A DNA stretch of 64,000 nucleotides from Eremothecium cymbalariae DBVPG#7215. Taxonomy: Eukaryota; Ascomycota; Saccharomycetes; Saccharomycetales; Saccharomycetaceae. The DNA is taken from contig NC_016452.1 of NCBI RefSeq assembly GCF_000235365.1, forward strand, positions 186,001 to 250,000, given 5' to 3'. This document shows positions 39,501 through 49,252 of the stretch, in pieces (position 1 is the stretch's first letter; the number at the start of each line of letters is the position of its first letter). The notes below the pieces were generated by a model that saw nothing but the letters and a program-made list of their open reading frames with translations, had not been told where the DNA came from and searched no databases. Made by a program: the position numbers and the translations under genes.

Positions 39501-42500
39501 TGATAAAGTTGTGGAAGAGTTAATTAAAATGCTGGACCTGAATTACCTAGACACACATATGAGTTATTTTTTGGTGATATTAGATTTTAATACTCATGTA
39601 TTCACATGTCCAAAGGCTTCTTTAACAATGTCAGATGGTGCCATTCAGACGATGCCTGCATTTCTCTTTTATCAAGCGGGTGGTTTCAAAATTTATCACA
39701 CTTTAATAAAAAAATTATCCAAGAAGCTTCTAAGTTTCGATTGCATTGAAGCCATTGAAAATGTCGATTATGTTAAAGATCAGGATGACGTAATAACTGT
39801 CAGTGTTCTAATGAATTCAATTTCATTTATGAACAGGTGTATTCAACTGGAGACTATGGAAAACATTAGGTCTATTTCAGAATATTATCCATTTGATGAT
39901 ATTTACTACAATCTTACTCGTGCATTAATTGTACCAGTTAAAATTTTAGCTCTTGGCGCTATCACTGAGATTTTTAAGGAAGGTGATGTTTTTGATACCG
40001 AGAGAAGGCGAATTCCATATTCCGTATTCAAGCAAATCCTTAACCTCTTGAAAAATATTTACAATAGCACATTTGAGCTAGAAGAAAATACTGAAATCTA
40101 TGAATTGAGATGGGATTTGATGCCTGTGTCTCATCGAAAGGTTGAAATGCTGAAGGCTTGTGGTATCTCTGCTGATATTGCAGTTGGTTATTTAGAGGAG
40201 GAGAAAGACGACTTGCCAGTCCACGTGAAACCTGATGTGTTTTCAGAAGACGAATGGAAACGTTATATAGAAGAAAGAAAGTCTGGTAAGTGGGTAATGG
40301 ACATTCAGCCTTTACCGCCTCAATACAAAGATATTTCTACCCGAGAACAATTATCGAACATGAGAACAGAATTCTATCAAGATGGGTTTGAGTCAGGAAT
40401 ATTAAAGATTTTACAGCACTATCCAAAATTAATTAATGCAATTTCTCATATGTTTTTTGAAATGTATGGAGAACTTGGATTCCCTCATACAAGCATGTTA
40501 GAAGATCTTCAAGAAATGATGAACAATATTTCTATTGATGATTCTAATAGGCTAGCTCCTGTGATCCATTTATTTGGTATATTTTTGAACGATAAAAATA
40601 TCTACGATCAAGCCAAAAAGGAAATATTCAAGTTTGTTTCGTATTTGTCAAAATGTCTACATCCAGAATATGTGAATTATAGCTGGTTTTCGAAAGCGCT
40701 ATATGTATATGAGATTATATTTGCCAAATCAGAAACTCCAGAAGTATCATCTTTACCAGATAACATCACTGTGTCATTTGCCTCGATTCCAATTGTTTAT
40801 AGAATTCCGCAAAGGGAGAAGGAATTAATATTTAACTCTTTGATTCGGGTAAATGAGATTACTGATTTCTATTCAGCCCTTGCAATTTCTAGAATCCTAA
40901 TTCTATATACTAGGGAGGAACAATATGCTCAAGAAGTTACACAGTCAGGGATTTTGTCTAAGCTTTTGAAAGTGATCGGTACAAATCAAAAATTTGAGAA
41001 GATAAACTACTTGGAGTCTTCTTACCTCTTATTAGCTAGGAGATGTTTTGAGACCAGTGAAATCGTGTCCAACTTGATCGAATACGAATTGTCAAGAGCG
41101 TTTACTACAAGGGCTATTGGGGACCATAAAGAAAAATTGCGTGATTTGCCTGGATTGATTACGGAAAAGGCCAGTGTTGTTATGAGGAATCCAGATATTT
41201 TTGTGAATAAAATTTCTGAAACTGCCAGGTTCGAAGAATTCGTATCTCCAACAGAATTGGAAAACTTGAGTGTCAGAAGATATATGGAAGAAAAGGATGA
41301 AGAGATGTCAGATGACTCCCCATCAGCAGAGAAGGGAACTACGCCAATGACAGGTATAGTTCACTTGTTGCTCTCACAATTGATGGCATCTCATAAGAAA
41401 GATTGGGTTGGTGAACCACCGCTTACTGCTGAAGAGGAAAATCAAAAAAGCAAGAAAAAGAGTGAAGAAGTTAAGGTGTCCAGAAATCCGGTTTGTGCTT
41501 ATATGATATTTCTTTTGAAGGTTTTGACTGAATTGGTGAGTAGTTACAAGCAAAGCAAATTCGAATTTTTGACGTATAACAAAAAGAATTTCTATAATGA
41601 AACTCCAAAACCAAGAGCAACTGCACTTAACTTCTTCTTATATCAGCTTCTAGACACAAATACTCAAGATATGGATAAATATGAGAGTAAAAGGAGAGAT
41701 GCCATCAGTGGACTGGCTAAAGACACTATTATAGGATTTGCTTCTTCTGTTCAAGACAAAGAAACAAAAAAATTGGATCCAAAAATAGTTGATTCCGATA
41801 TGACTTATATTAGGAGATTCACAATCGAAGCTATATCGAAAGCTTTGAAAGAGGCAAGTGTTTCTCCCAAAGCTATTGATGCCAATGCAGGAAAGCTATT
41901 CGGTTGGTTCCATTTAACTTCGTCTTTATTAGTCGTAGATAAAGGATATTTGTTTTCTGTGCTAGATTCCAATAAGTCGGCTAATGACAAATATCAACTT
42001 TGTAAGTTGATGATAGAGATGAATTTGCCAGGTACTATTACGGATTGTATGGCCTCCCTTGATCTAAATTATCCATTGACGAAAAAGTTGTTCAACAGTG
42101 GTGTAGAGCCATTAAATGCCTTGAATGAAGTTCGGAACAATTTTTCGGACTTGTTTAAAGTGGAAAATAATGAAGACGAAGAAGTAGAAGACGTTGAATC
42201 AGACAAAGACGACGTTCCAGATATGTTTAAGAACTCTGCATTGGGTATGTATGACATTGAAGATATTGAAGATGACCACGATGAAGAAAATGAATCATTA
42301 ATTGGAGATGACGGTGACATTGCATTTGTTGATGATGACGATGGACTGCAGGTTGTTTTCAGTGAAGAAGAAGCACTGCATGAAGATAGCACTGATGTTA
42401 CCGATACTGACGACAGTGGTTCTGAACAGAATATTAGTTTTGATGGCGAGGGTCACAATGTCACTTTGGAGGTTTTTACAGGCTCAGCTGCGGATGAAAT

Positions 42501-45500
42501 ATCCGAGGAAGTGTCCCGGGATATTCAGATAGTATCAGGTACTTCTTCTCAAGAAAGTTATTATACTGATGGCGATGATTCTGAGGGTCTAGAAATGTAT
42601 GAGGAAGAATATGATTCCGACTTGGATATCGATATGAATGAATCAGAGTTGGGATCATCTAACTGGGAATCTGGACTTTCTGATCTTTCTGATTCAGATG
42701 CTTACTCTGACGAGGATAGAACCAATAATACTGGAGACGGCTTTGTAAGATGGTATAGTGATGACGGCGTTGAGTTTGAAGATGATTCTGAAGGTGAAGG
42801 AAGGAGAATATTTACCCACTTTTTCCCCAATGAAGAACAATTATTTAGAGTCAATGCGGGCAATTCCTTACATTCTAATGGACGTCATCACCACCGTCAT
42901 CAAGGGTCAACTCCTTTTACGACGTCTACTATCACTCTTGGTGCGTCCCAAAGGCGCCCCCACAGCATCTTGTCCAATCCCCTAGGTCCATCAGGCTTAG
43001 AGGAAGTTGAGAATGATATTGTATCCCACTACTTAGGGACATTTGATTCTGGTAATAGAATGGGGTTGAATCCTGTACCACGGCTGCCTCGTGTTTTACT
43101 CTTCGATGGGGAGTTTTTCGATGATAAGTCTTCAGCTGGTATTCTGTTGAAATCTACGACAGCAAGATGGAATGATATATACGAAATGTTCTATGATTCC
43201 AAAATCTATGCCAATAATGTTGTCACTACTATAATTTCTAGAATATTTGAACCCAGTGTTGCTATGTTTCAGAAAAGACAAGAGGAAGAAAGAGTTAAAC
43301 AAAAATTTTCAAAACCAGATGACCAAAGACCAGTGGAAGACCGTAAGAGAAAGCGCCATGAAGTTGATTCTGATGAGGAACATAATGAGGAATCTGAAGA
43401 GGTGCAGGAGGAGGAGGAGGAGGAGGAGGGAGGGGGGAGGGGGAGGGAGGGGGATGAAGAGGTTCAAGCACCAGCTTCGCAGTCCCATGAACATCTTGAA
43501 CCAATTTATGTTACTATTGACGGAGAGCCAGTTAATATCGCTGGTACTGATATGGATGCTGAATTTTTAAATGCATTACCTGAGGATATGAGAGCAGAAG
43601 TTTTCGCCCAACATATTAGAGAATATAGAGCGCAGCCCTCTGACCAAGAAAATCAATCGAGAGAAATTGAGCCTGAGTTTTTGAATACCATTCCTGAATC
43701 TTTACGCCAAGAAATACTTGCCCAAGAAGCTCCATTAACACGATTATCACGGGCGAATGTTTTGGAAGTTGCTGAAAGGGACCCAGATGAATTTAGTGAC
43801 TTTGAAGAAGAAGCTGACAGGAATCATGACGACAATGTAGAATCGGAAAAGAAGAAGGTAGAAAGAGTTCATTTTTCTCCTTTAGTTGATCGTTCAGGTA
43901 TTGCTGCAATCATGAAAGCCGTTTTCATACCTCAACCTTATTTAGCCCGTGAAATATATCATGAGCTTTTCTTTCGTCTATGTTCCAGTAAGCAGAATAG
44001 GAGTGACATTATGAATATGCTTCTTCTAATCCTTACTGATGGTATTAATGATCAACATTCTTTGGAGAAAGTTTATAATTTACTATCAAGTAGGGCTGCT
44101 ACTGCTGCTGGCCCAGTCAATAAAATCTTTCCACGCCAATTGCCACCAGATTGTACTCCATTAATTGTCGCTAATCAATGTATTGAGATTTTACAAAGTA
44201 TGGTCGATGCTGATACAAAATTGAAATTCTTTTTCATTACAGAACACGAGAATCTGCTGATCAACAAGTCACCTTTGAAGAGCAAAAAAGATATCTTCTC
44301 CAAGAATATGAAATGGCCTATTAATTGCTTGTTGGCCCTATTGGATAAGAAGATAATTACTGATGAAGCCGTCTTGATGGACTTGTTAACTAGAATTTTA
44401 CAAGTTTGTACCAAGCCCATTGCTAGCTTCGTAAAAACTTCGAAGGACAACAACAAGAAGAAGTTTGAAGTTCCTGACATCGAGAAAAAGCATTTAGATT
44501 CCGTGGTATCCATTGTGAAGTTAGATTCCTGCAACACAAAAGTATTTCAGCAAACTTTGAATATAATGACCAATTTGTTTGTAATCGAGGAGGCTCATGA
44601 AAGATTCACTAAAGAGTTGTCCAATTTGGCTCAAGATACAATCAAAGTATTAGTCAATGACCTTGACGCGTTGGCTAAAGAAATACCTACAGTTCAAAGC
44701 GGAACTGAGGTTAACTCTGAAATCATACAGAAATTTACTGTTCCAAGTTCAGATCAATCAAAGTTGTTGAAAGTATTAACTGCAATTGATTATATTTACG
44801 TGAACCGGAAAAAAGAGGAAGATGTAACTGTTGATTTATTAATGCCTTTGTATAACAAAATGAAATTGGGTAACATTTGGGTTTCATTGAGTAACTGTCT
44901 AACGAAATTTGAAGAGAAACACAAAATGTCAACTTCTGCTACTGTTTTACTGCCATTAATCGAGTCGTTAATGGTAGTTTCGAAACATAGTAAAGTGCGT
45001 GAAACTAAAGAGTTTCTGAAATATGAGGCCAAGAAGTGCAACTTTGCAGAAACACCTGTTCAAAACCTTTTCTTTGCATTTACAGATCTGCATAAGAAAT
45101 TGTTGAATGAGATGATTCGTTCAAATCCTAAACTAATGAGTGGACCATTTTCCTTGTTGGTTAAAAACCCGAAAATTTTAGATTTTGATAACAAACGGTA
45201 TTATTTTACGGCGCAACTACGTTCTAGTAACCATGACCGTCCGAAAATATCCATCTCTGTTCGGCGTGAACATGTTTTCTTGGACTCTTATAGGTCTTTA
45301 TTTTTCAAGTCTAACGAAGATATCAAGAATTCGAAGCTTGAAATTGCTTTTAAGGGTGAAGCTGGTGTCGATGCTGGTGGTGTTACAAGAGAATGGTATC
45401 AAGTACTATCAAGACAGATGTTTAATCCTGATTATGCATTGTTTTTGCCTGTTGCTTCAGACAAAACAACTTTCCGTCCAAACCGTACATCAGGTATTAA

Positions 45501-46323
45501 TCCAGAACATCTATCTTTCTTCAAATTTATTGGGATGATCATTGGAAAGGCAATTAGTGATCAATGCTTTTTGGACTGTCATTTTAGTCGTGAAGTTTAC
45601 AAAAATATATTAGGAAAACCGGTATCATTAAAAGATATGGAGTCCTTAGATTTGGATTATTACAAGTCACTAATTTGGATTTTGGAAAATGACATCACCG
45701 ATATAATTGAGGAAACATTTTCTGTGGAAGCGGACGATTATGGTGAACATAAAATAATTGATTTGATTGAAAATGGTTCGCATGTTGCAGTCACAGAGGA
45801 AAATAAGCATGATTACGTGAAAAAAATAGTCGAATATAAGCTACAAACTTCTGTTAAAGTTCAAATGGATAACTTCTTACAAGGTTTTTATGCAATTATT
45901 CCCAAAGAACTGATATCAATTTTCGATGAGCAGGAATTAGAGTTACTAATCAGTGGTCTCCCAGATATCGATGTGGACGATTGGAGGAACAATACTACCT
46001 ATGTGAATTATACGCCAACATGCAAACAAATCAATTACTTCTGGAGAGCTGTGCGTTCGTTCGATAAAGAAGAACGCGCAAAACTGCTGCAGTTTATAAC
46101 AGGCACAAGTAAAGTTCCCCTAAATGGATTTAAAGAGTTAAGTGGTGTTAATGGCATTAGTAAATTTTCCATTCATAGAGATTACGGCTCGATAGATAGA
46201 TTGCCGTCTTCCCACACATGCTTTAACCAATTAGATTTACCAGCCTATGATTTATATGAAACATTGCGTGGCTCTTTGCTTTTAGCTATAAATGAGGGTC
46301 ATGTAGGCTTCGGTATTGCATGA
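36529..46323 (+). CDS. TOM1: HECT-type E3 ubiquitin ligase Tom1 (HUWE1 family)
   Basis: Giant ubiquitin ligase that degrades excess histones, unassembled ribosomal proteins, Cdc6, Dia2 and others. 3,264 residues (3,268 in S. cerevisiae). The N-terminal armadillo-like DUF908/DUF913 region spans about 1-900. A highly acidic central region runs from about 1875 to 2110 (EDVESDKDD, DIEDIEDDHDEEN and similar). Two UBM-like ubiquitin-binding motifs follow: FLNALPEDMRAEVFA (about 2344) and FLNTIPESLRQEILAQ (about 2384). The C-terminal HECT domain starts near 2920 and ends VGFGIA, with the catalytic cysteine Cys3231 in SSHTCFNQLDLP. An insert EEEEEEEGGGRGREGDEE (about 2294) is encoded by a purine-only G-rich tract. 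Confidence 0.98.
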   Translation: MVVTLTKLEKLQKAEKSKTFKPLIDELIQCDDSEFFGKLAQITQWDRSKDDLFVWIPVLDRMDGILSGIVNKYKYKSDDWKKNPVRLVEMAKEDEDNVNTLLLFTCRLLNNTSNRSLYSSLDVMSHLLSCPNFRIKLGAMKVVATIGERHVVARHRIESSSVLASQKLKKKCLSLALCLPSSTTDDSSDHFSLVDLFFDKRKYPSKWSSFQYTYYITKKQGTQQSPQKHNQISSMKQFILTNEELKSVTLQQIFDKAMEELPSDFWFEFSLQATIAKAFSDDSAENIQLRNLIIQTKFAAIAFANAIYIPPQVSSKLFEMDPYAFNNLTDFISLSETKLPKDLRTDALFALECISLKHVWCSDIVRNLGGNMSHGLLFQILRYIAKVIREDLEDEVDEEYNVRFFYLISNLADVKTLQESLISAGLISSLLEIISIKNSKYKRTLASAAHLLEDVISDADATAEFINNNGFNILIETVTNEVNFALEHPDFGEPPKYSVVYYSISFRQLGFIRSLLKLVLKLLKTDSGDRIRNLIDSPILLAFNKILENRPVFGFTLVSHALDVVQTIINTEPTIYQVLVESGTVSYIINQFEQFLGPTSALLCMLPEVISAICLNNDGLKQVREKDLLKYLFQVIKTPEFAKILSWEDQAVSYGVALDELARHYPELKPCIENYFVETVKELPSLMNFTHVYLYESTTGAPKFYLSENDEIIDNEKNSDEIAFWEVQESSPIIDCFSGVFYSMASENVTWADLTDKIGFQEFLRVVIPEKPTFDYINSQTLLNFTDVLKMFDDERRSYALPELLKILDSKFMELEEFLSYDFENSYILNECHADVELVLQRLHVLNVILYIMTDMYINITTLFPVRVIQIMEFFEKNGFQLITNLRKLFQRCVLEETYIRSTLPPSVAEETISPSISFVPPIVIHKDTPLKVEARQDKTSAVYKNTLETRHVFQKLQSWISMLFRCFLRLTHARKMNVECYDRALEVRVFDKVVEELIKMLDLNYLDTHMSYFLVILDFNTHVFTCPKASLTMSDGAIQTMPAFLFYQAGGFKIYHTLIKKLSKKLLSFDCIEAIENVDYVKDQDDVITVSVLMNSISFMNRCIQLETMENIRSISEYYPFDDIYYNLTRALIVPVKILALGAITEIFKEGDVFDTERRRIPYSVFKQILNLLKNIYNSTFELEENTEIYELRWDLMPVSHRKVEMLKACGISADIAVGYLEEEKDDLPVHVKPDVFSEDEWKRYIEERKSGKWVMDIQPLPPQYKDISTREQLSNMRTEFYQDGFESGILKILQHYPKLINAISHMFFEMYGELGFPHTSMLEDLQEMMNNISIDDSNRLAPVIHLFGIFLNDKNIYDQAKKEIFKFVSYLSKCLHPEYVNYSWFSKALYVYEIIFAKSETPEVSSLPDNITVSFASIPIVYRIPQREKELIFNSLIRVNEITDFYSALAISRILILYTREEQYAQEVTQSGILSKLLKVIGTNQKFEKINYLESSYLLLARRCFETSEIVSNLIEYELSRAFTTRAIGDHKEKLRDLPGLITEKASVVMRNPDIFVNKISETARFEEFVSPTELENLSVRRYMEEKDEEMSDDSPSAEKGTTPMTGIVHLLLSQLMASHKKDWVGEPPLTAEEENQKSKKKSEEVKVSRNPVCAYMIFLLKVLTELVSSYKQSKFEFLTYNKKNFYNETPKPRATALNFFLYQLLDTNTQDMDKYESKRRDAISGLAKDTIIGFASSVQDKETKKLDPKIVDSDMTYIRRFTIEAISKALKEASVSPKAIDANAGKLFGWFHLTSSLLVVDKGYLFSVLDSNKSANDKYQLCKLMIEMNLPGTITDCMASLDLNYPLTKKLFNSGVEPLNALNEVRNNFSDLFKVENNEDEEVEDVESDKDDVPDMFKNSALGMYDIEDIEDDHDEENESLIGDDGDIAFVDDDDGLQVVFSEEEALHEDSTDVTDTDDSGSEQNISFDGEGHNVTLEVFTGSAADEISEEVSRDIQIVSGTSSQESYYTDGDDSEGLEMYEEEYDSDLDIDMNESELGSSNWESGLSDLSDSDAYSDEDRTNNTGDGFVRWYSDDGVEFEDDSEGEGRRIFTHFFPNEEQLFRVNAGNSLHSNGRHHHRHQGSTPFTTSTITLGASQRRPHSILSNPLGPSGLEEVENDIVSHYLGTFDSGNRMGLNPVPRLPRVLLFDGEFFDDKSSAGILLKSTTARWNDIYEMFYDSKIYANNVVTTIISRIFEPSVAMFQKRQEEERVKQKFSKPDDQRPVEDRKRKRHEVDSDEEHNEESEEVQEEEEEEEGGGRGREGDEEVQAPASQSHEHLEPIYVTIDGEPVNIAGTDMDAEFLNALPEDMRAEVFAQHIREYRAQPSDQENQSREIEPEFLNTIPESLRQEILAQEAPLTRLSRANVLEVAERDPDEFSDFEEEADRNHDDNVESEKKKVERVHFSPLVDRSGIAAIMKAVFIPQPYLAREIYHELFFRLCSSKQNRSDIMNMLLLILTDGINDQHSLEKVYNLLSSRAATAAGPVNKIFPRQLPPDCTPLIVANQCIEILQSMVDADTKLKFFFITEHENLLINKSPLKSKKDIFSKNMKWPINCLLALLDKKIITDEAVLMDLLTRILQVCTKPIASFVKTSKDNNKKKFEVPDIEKKHLDSVVSIVKLDSCNTKVFQQTLNIMTNLFVIEEAHERFTKELSNLAQDTIKVLVNDLDALAKEIPTVQSGTEVNSEIIQKFTVPSSDQSKLLKVLTAIDYIYVNRKKEEDVTVDLLMPLYNKMKLGNIWVSLSNCLTKFEEKHKMSTSATVLLPLIESLMVVSKHSKVRETKEFLKYEAKKCNFAETPVQNLFFAFTDLHKKLLNEMIRSNPKLMSGPFSLLVKNPKILDFDNKRYYFTAQLRSSNHDRPKISISVRREHVFLDSYRSLFFKSNEDIKNSKLEIAFKGEAGVDAGGVTREWYQVLSRQMFNPDYALFLPVASDKTTFRPNRTSGINPEHLSFFKFIGMIIGKAISDQCFLDCHFSREVYKNILGKPVSLKDMESLDLDYYKSLIWILENDITDIIEETFSVEADDYGEHKIIDLIENGSHVAVTEENKHDYVKKIVEYKLQTSVKVQMDNFLQGFYAIIPKELISIFDEQELELLISGLPDIDVDDWRNNTTYVNYTPTCKQINYFWRAVRSFDKEERAKLLQFITGTSKVPLNGFKELSGVNGISKFSIHRDYGSIDRLPSSHTCFNQLDLPAYDLYETLRGSLLLAINEGHVGFGIA
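43406..43453 (+). repeat. GAG triplet run passing into G-quadruplex-type tract inside TOM1
   Basis: About seven GAG codons followed by five G-runs of three or more with one-base A loops (43428-43453). It encodes a Glu run followed by Gly/Arg-rich residues within the acidic low-complexity region of Tom1, keeping the frame. Confidence 0.9.
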
Positions 46324-46756
46324 TAATGGTTCCTGCTAGTTTAGCTTCAATTTATTATAAATTTGTACGAAGCTCTTCTAATGCAGTATGTTAGTTTATG
46401 GAATATGTAGATTGAAAAAGATGGAAGTTATACTATGTCTTATGTTTTAAAAACTGGTGATTAGTTCTACGTGTAACCAGTATAAAGAACTTATTTTATC
46501 GATTCTTTACCTTTATCTAAAAGAACTGTTTCATCAACCCGTTGTATATACTAATTAATGCTTATTTCATTAGCAGACAAATCATGTAACCGAGGCTAAG
46601 TAAAATGTATAAAAAGAATATAAGACAAATTTTAACGTAGAAAGTATTGGTATTACAAGTTCTTGTGATATTGGATGTTACATACCATTGCCCAAAAGGA
46701 GTAGCTGAAGTATGTGAATATTTCTGAGTGAAGTAGCTCTATTATTAAGATAATGA
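46324..46756. other. Convergent spacer TOM1/HEH1 (433 bp)
   Basis: AT-rich tail-to-tail spacer, rather long for its kind. No open frame, RNA gene or repeat recognised. Confidence 0.55.
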
Positions 46757-49252
46757 TTATTCGAATGGTCCAACCCATTCCCAACACTTCATTATTTCAC
46801 CATGGACTTCCATTAGCATGGATTTGACGTTAGTATTGCTACTTTCTAGAATATGGACAACCTTATTCCATAATTGGTTCTTGTATTTCAAGTCTACTAC
46901 ATCTACCAACAAAACATCTCTCAATTGAACAGTGCTCAAAAATTTGGGTTCGTCTGAACTTTTGGTTTGCGCTACACACTTCAATTTTTCAATAACTTGA
47001 GATTTTAACTGTTCAACCAGTTCTTGTTCTTTGAAACGGCGTTGTAACTTTATCTTGAGTAACTGCAATAGGATCATCATAATTATGACACTCCAGAATA
47101 TTAGCGTAAACCGTTGGTAAGTTCTATATACTTGTCTTTCAAATTGGCACCTAATGCCAATGTACTTTTTGGATACCGAGCGAAAATATTCTTTTTGCTC
47201 TGTAAACTGAAAATGTCTCTCCTGTTCTTGAATGTCATTGGCTTCAAATATGTTGTCGGAGTAGATTTGAATGAGAGCTTTTCGACCTGGGACCTGTAGA
47301 AAATGTGTTAGCATAATACGCTCCATTGAATTTGGGAAAAATATAGATTGATTAATACTCACTTGCCTGCAAACGATATCCGATTCAGCTCTTAAGTCTT
47401 TAACAACCTGTGTCCATATGTCCTTGAATTCCTCTTCATTTATCCATGGCGCTTTAGATTCAAAAAAAATCTGATACAATTCATCCTCAGAAATTCCACT
47501 CATTGTGTCATCTTCACATTCACCACATTGGATACGCGCATTCTTAGTTCTTAATAGTTCCAAGGACTTATGAACTACCTCTGAAACCAACCTCTCTCTC
47601 TTGGAATCCTTCGCACAATATTCACTCACAGGAAAGAGGCCATATAGGGAAAAAACGGAAGACGTAACAGCATAATCTGGCTTACATTTGATTTTCATAT
47701 ATGGGTAACAAATAGCGTTTTCTGGGCACGGTAAACATGAGGGTTTAAATTTCTGCAATGTAGTATCTAAATGTTCCAAAAATGGATATTGTTCTGTGTT
47801 AGTGAACGTTGGTGAGTTAATTTCATGGCCGCAATATCCAACCAGTACCCTTTGTTCTCTATACCATAAACCGAACAGAATTGGGATGACGATTAAGAGG
47901 AAGGTAAAAATCTTTAATAGACTGTGTCCCATATAAGACATAAACTTGTTTAATTTAGAAGACTCGAAATCTGCTAAAACATCCGAATCTGGTTTCTCAA
48001 TTAAATCCTCTACTTTTTGACATGGTTCATGTGTTTTATGCTCAGATCCCTGTTCCGAAGAAGTCAATAACTCTTCTGTTTTTTTCTTCTTTTTGGCTGT
48101 CTGCTTTTCAGCTTTGCCGTTGTGATCTTTACCATTTAATTGTTTTTTTGGTGTCGAAGTGGTAGCAGACTGCTTGCCTACGTTTGCTGCTGTTTTTGTT
48201 CTCCGTACGGTTGGATTTGTCGCCACCTTTCTCAAGCTTTGTTGTTCTGATACTTTCTTCGACGCTTTTGGGGTAATGTGTTGATTAGTTCTTGTAGCAG
48301 GAGGTGTTGTATCAGTAGATGCATCTTCAGTATCCGTACTAGCTATCTTTTCGCTATCTTCTGGTGCCCCCTTCTTACTTTTCTGTAAAGTAGCTAATTT
48401 CAGTTGAAACTCAGGACTGACCTTTAATTTCGAGAGATCAGGCGCAAACTGCTTCCTCATGGGTTGAGTGAAATCATGGGCTTCTATCTTTCCATCAGAC
48501 TCCTTGTCAAACACCAATACCTTCTTTTGCGTAGGTGTGGATGTAGTAGATAATGATTCATCACTGGAAGTTTCAAATTTATGAATTACCAGCGACCTAT
48601 GTTCACCCTTAACAGGTGTACGCTTACTTTGAAGTTTAGTTGCAATTGGAGATCTCACAGAACTACGTTCACTATAATCACCAGACTCCTCTTTTTTAAC
48701 CTTCTTCAGAGGCCCCTTTGTATTCCGCTTCTTCTGAAACTTTCTAGGACTAGACTGTTCCTCAATATCATCCTCGTCATCACGATCATAGTTCTTTCTC
48801 TTCCTGGAATTGCCGTTTTTCTGGAATTCGTTAACATCGCTGAATGGACTTGACCCAACTGCACTCCTGACACTCTCAGATACCGAATTCTCTTCCACAG
48901 ATGTATTAGAAGCTATACGCGTAGACTTTCGTGGCCTGGGACCTTCTTCTACTGAACCCTCCATGCCTTCTCCCTCTGTATTGCTGACCTTGCCCCCATC
49001 GAAAACCGATGCCCCCTTCTTCTTCCTCGTTTTCTTCACCCTAAGCACCCCATCCCCACTAGGTAAAGCCTCTCTCTCTTTAATTACATTATCACGTATA
49101 GTATCCATATTAGCCTTGAAAAGTTTCACCAAATCTCCCTTCTTGTCGTGTCCACCAAAACTGATGTCGTTTTCCAACAATATCTTCCTCAATTCTGCAA
49201 CCTTTAGCGACTTAGGATCTAACTCTTGATCCCAGTATTCTTGATCTCCCAT
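46757..49252 (-). CDS. SRC1: Inner nuclear membrane LEM/HeH protein Heh1 (Src1), alternatively spliced
   Basis: Man1-like inner-nuclear-membrane protein that tethers rDNA and subtelomeres and surveys nuclear pores with ESCRT-III. The HeH (LEM-like) domain is at residues 12-48. A long basic Ser/Lys region with NLS-like clusters follows, then the first membrane span (about 446-464, LLKIFTFLLIVIPILF), a luminal domain with paired cysteines (CGECED), a second span (FTLIFWSVIIMMILLQLL) and a winged-helix MSC domain. A short intron lies in frame at complement(47294..47362 or 47366). Unspliced it reads 831 residues. Using GTGAGT gives 808 residues with both spans. Using GCAAGT gives 692 residues, with a shifted 63-residue tail ending at complement(47101..47103) and one span. 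It is the single ancestor of SRC1 and HEH2. Confidence 0.95.
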   Translation of the reverse strand: MGDQEYWDQELDPKSLKVAELRKILLENDISFGGHDKKGDLVKLFKANMDTIRDNVIKEREALPSGDGVLRVKKTRKKKGASVFDGGKVSNTEGEGMEGSVEEGPRPRKSTRIASNTSVEENSVSESVRSAVGSSPFSDVNEFQKNGNSRKRKNYDRDDEDDIEEQSSPRKFQKKRNTKGPLKKVKKEESGDYSERSSVRSPIATKLQSKRTPVKGEHRSLVIHKFETSSDESLSTTSTPTQKKVLVFDKESDGKIEAHDFTQPMRKQFAPDLSKLKVSPEFQLKLATLQKSKKGAPEDSEKIASTDTEDASTDTTPPATRTNQHITPKASKKVSEQQSLRKVATNPTVRRTKTAANVGKQSATTSTPKKQLNGKDHNGKAEKQTAKKKKKTEELLTSSEQGSEHKTHEPCQKVEDLIEKPDSDVLADFESSKLNKFMSYMGHSLLKIFTFLLIVIPILFGLWYREQRVLVGYCGHEINSPTFTNTEQYPFLEHLDTTLQKFKPSCLPCPENAICYPYMKIKCKPDYAVTSSVFSLYGLFPVSEYCAKDSKRERLVSEVVHKSLELLRTKNARIQCGECEDDTMSGISEDELYQIFFESKAPWINEEEFKDIWTQVVKDLRAESDIVCRQVSINQSIFFPNSMERIMLTHFLQVPGRKALIQIYSDNIFEANDIQEQERHFQFTEQKEYFRSVSKKYIGIRCQFERQVYRTYQRFTLIFWSVIIMMILLQLLKIKLQRRFKEQELVEQLKSQVIEKLKCVAQTKSSDEPKFLSTVQLRDVLLVDVVDLKYKNQLWNKVVHILESSNTNVKSMLMEVHGEIMKCWEWVGPFE
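47294..47366 (-). other. HEH1/SRC1 intron with two overlapping donors
   Basis: On the minus strand the donor region is GCAAGTGAGT. The upstream donor GCAAGT begins at 47366 and the downstream GTGAGT at 47362. Branch point TGCTAAC at about complement(47306..47312); acceptor TTTTCTACAG ending at 47294. The intron is 73 or 69 nt. The 69-nt form is a multiple of three without an in-frame stop, which is why one open frame crosses it. Confidence 0.88.

Noticed and set aside
42069..42392. Ser-rich antisense ORF in TOM1
   Set aside because: Reverse complement of Asp/Glu-rich codons produces long Ser-rich frames; no independent evidence.
43294..43570. Pro- or Arg-rich ORFs overlapping the TOM1 G-rich tract
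   Set aside because: Alternative-frame translations of a purine tract inside a very well supported gene.
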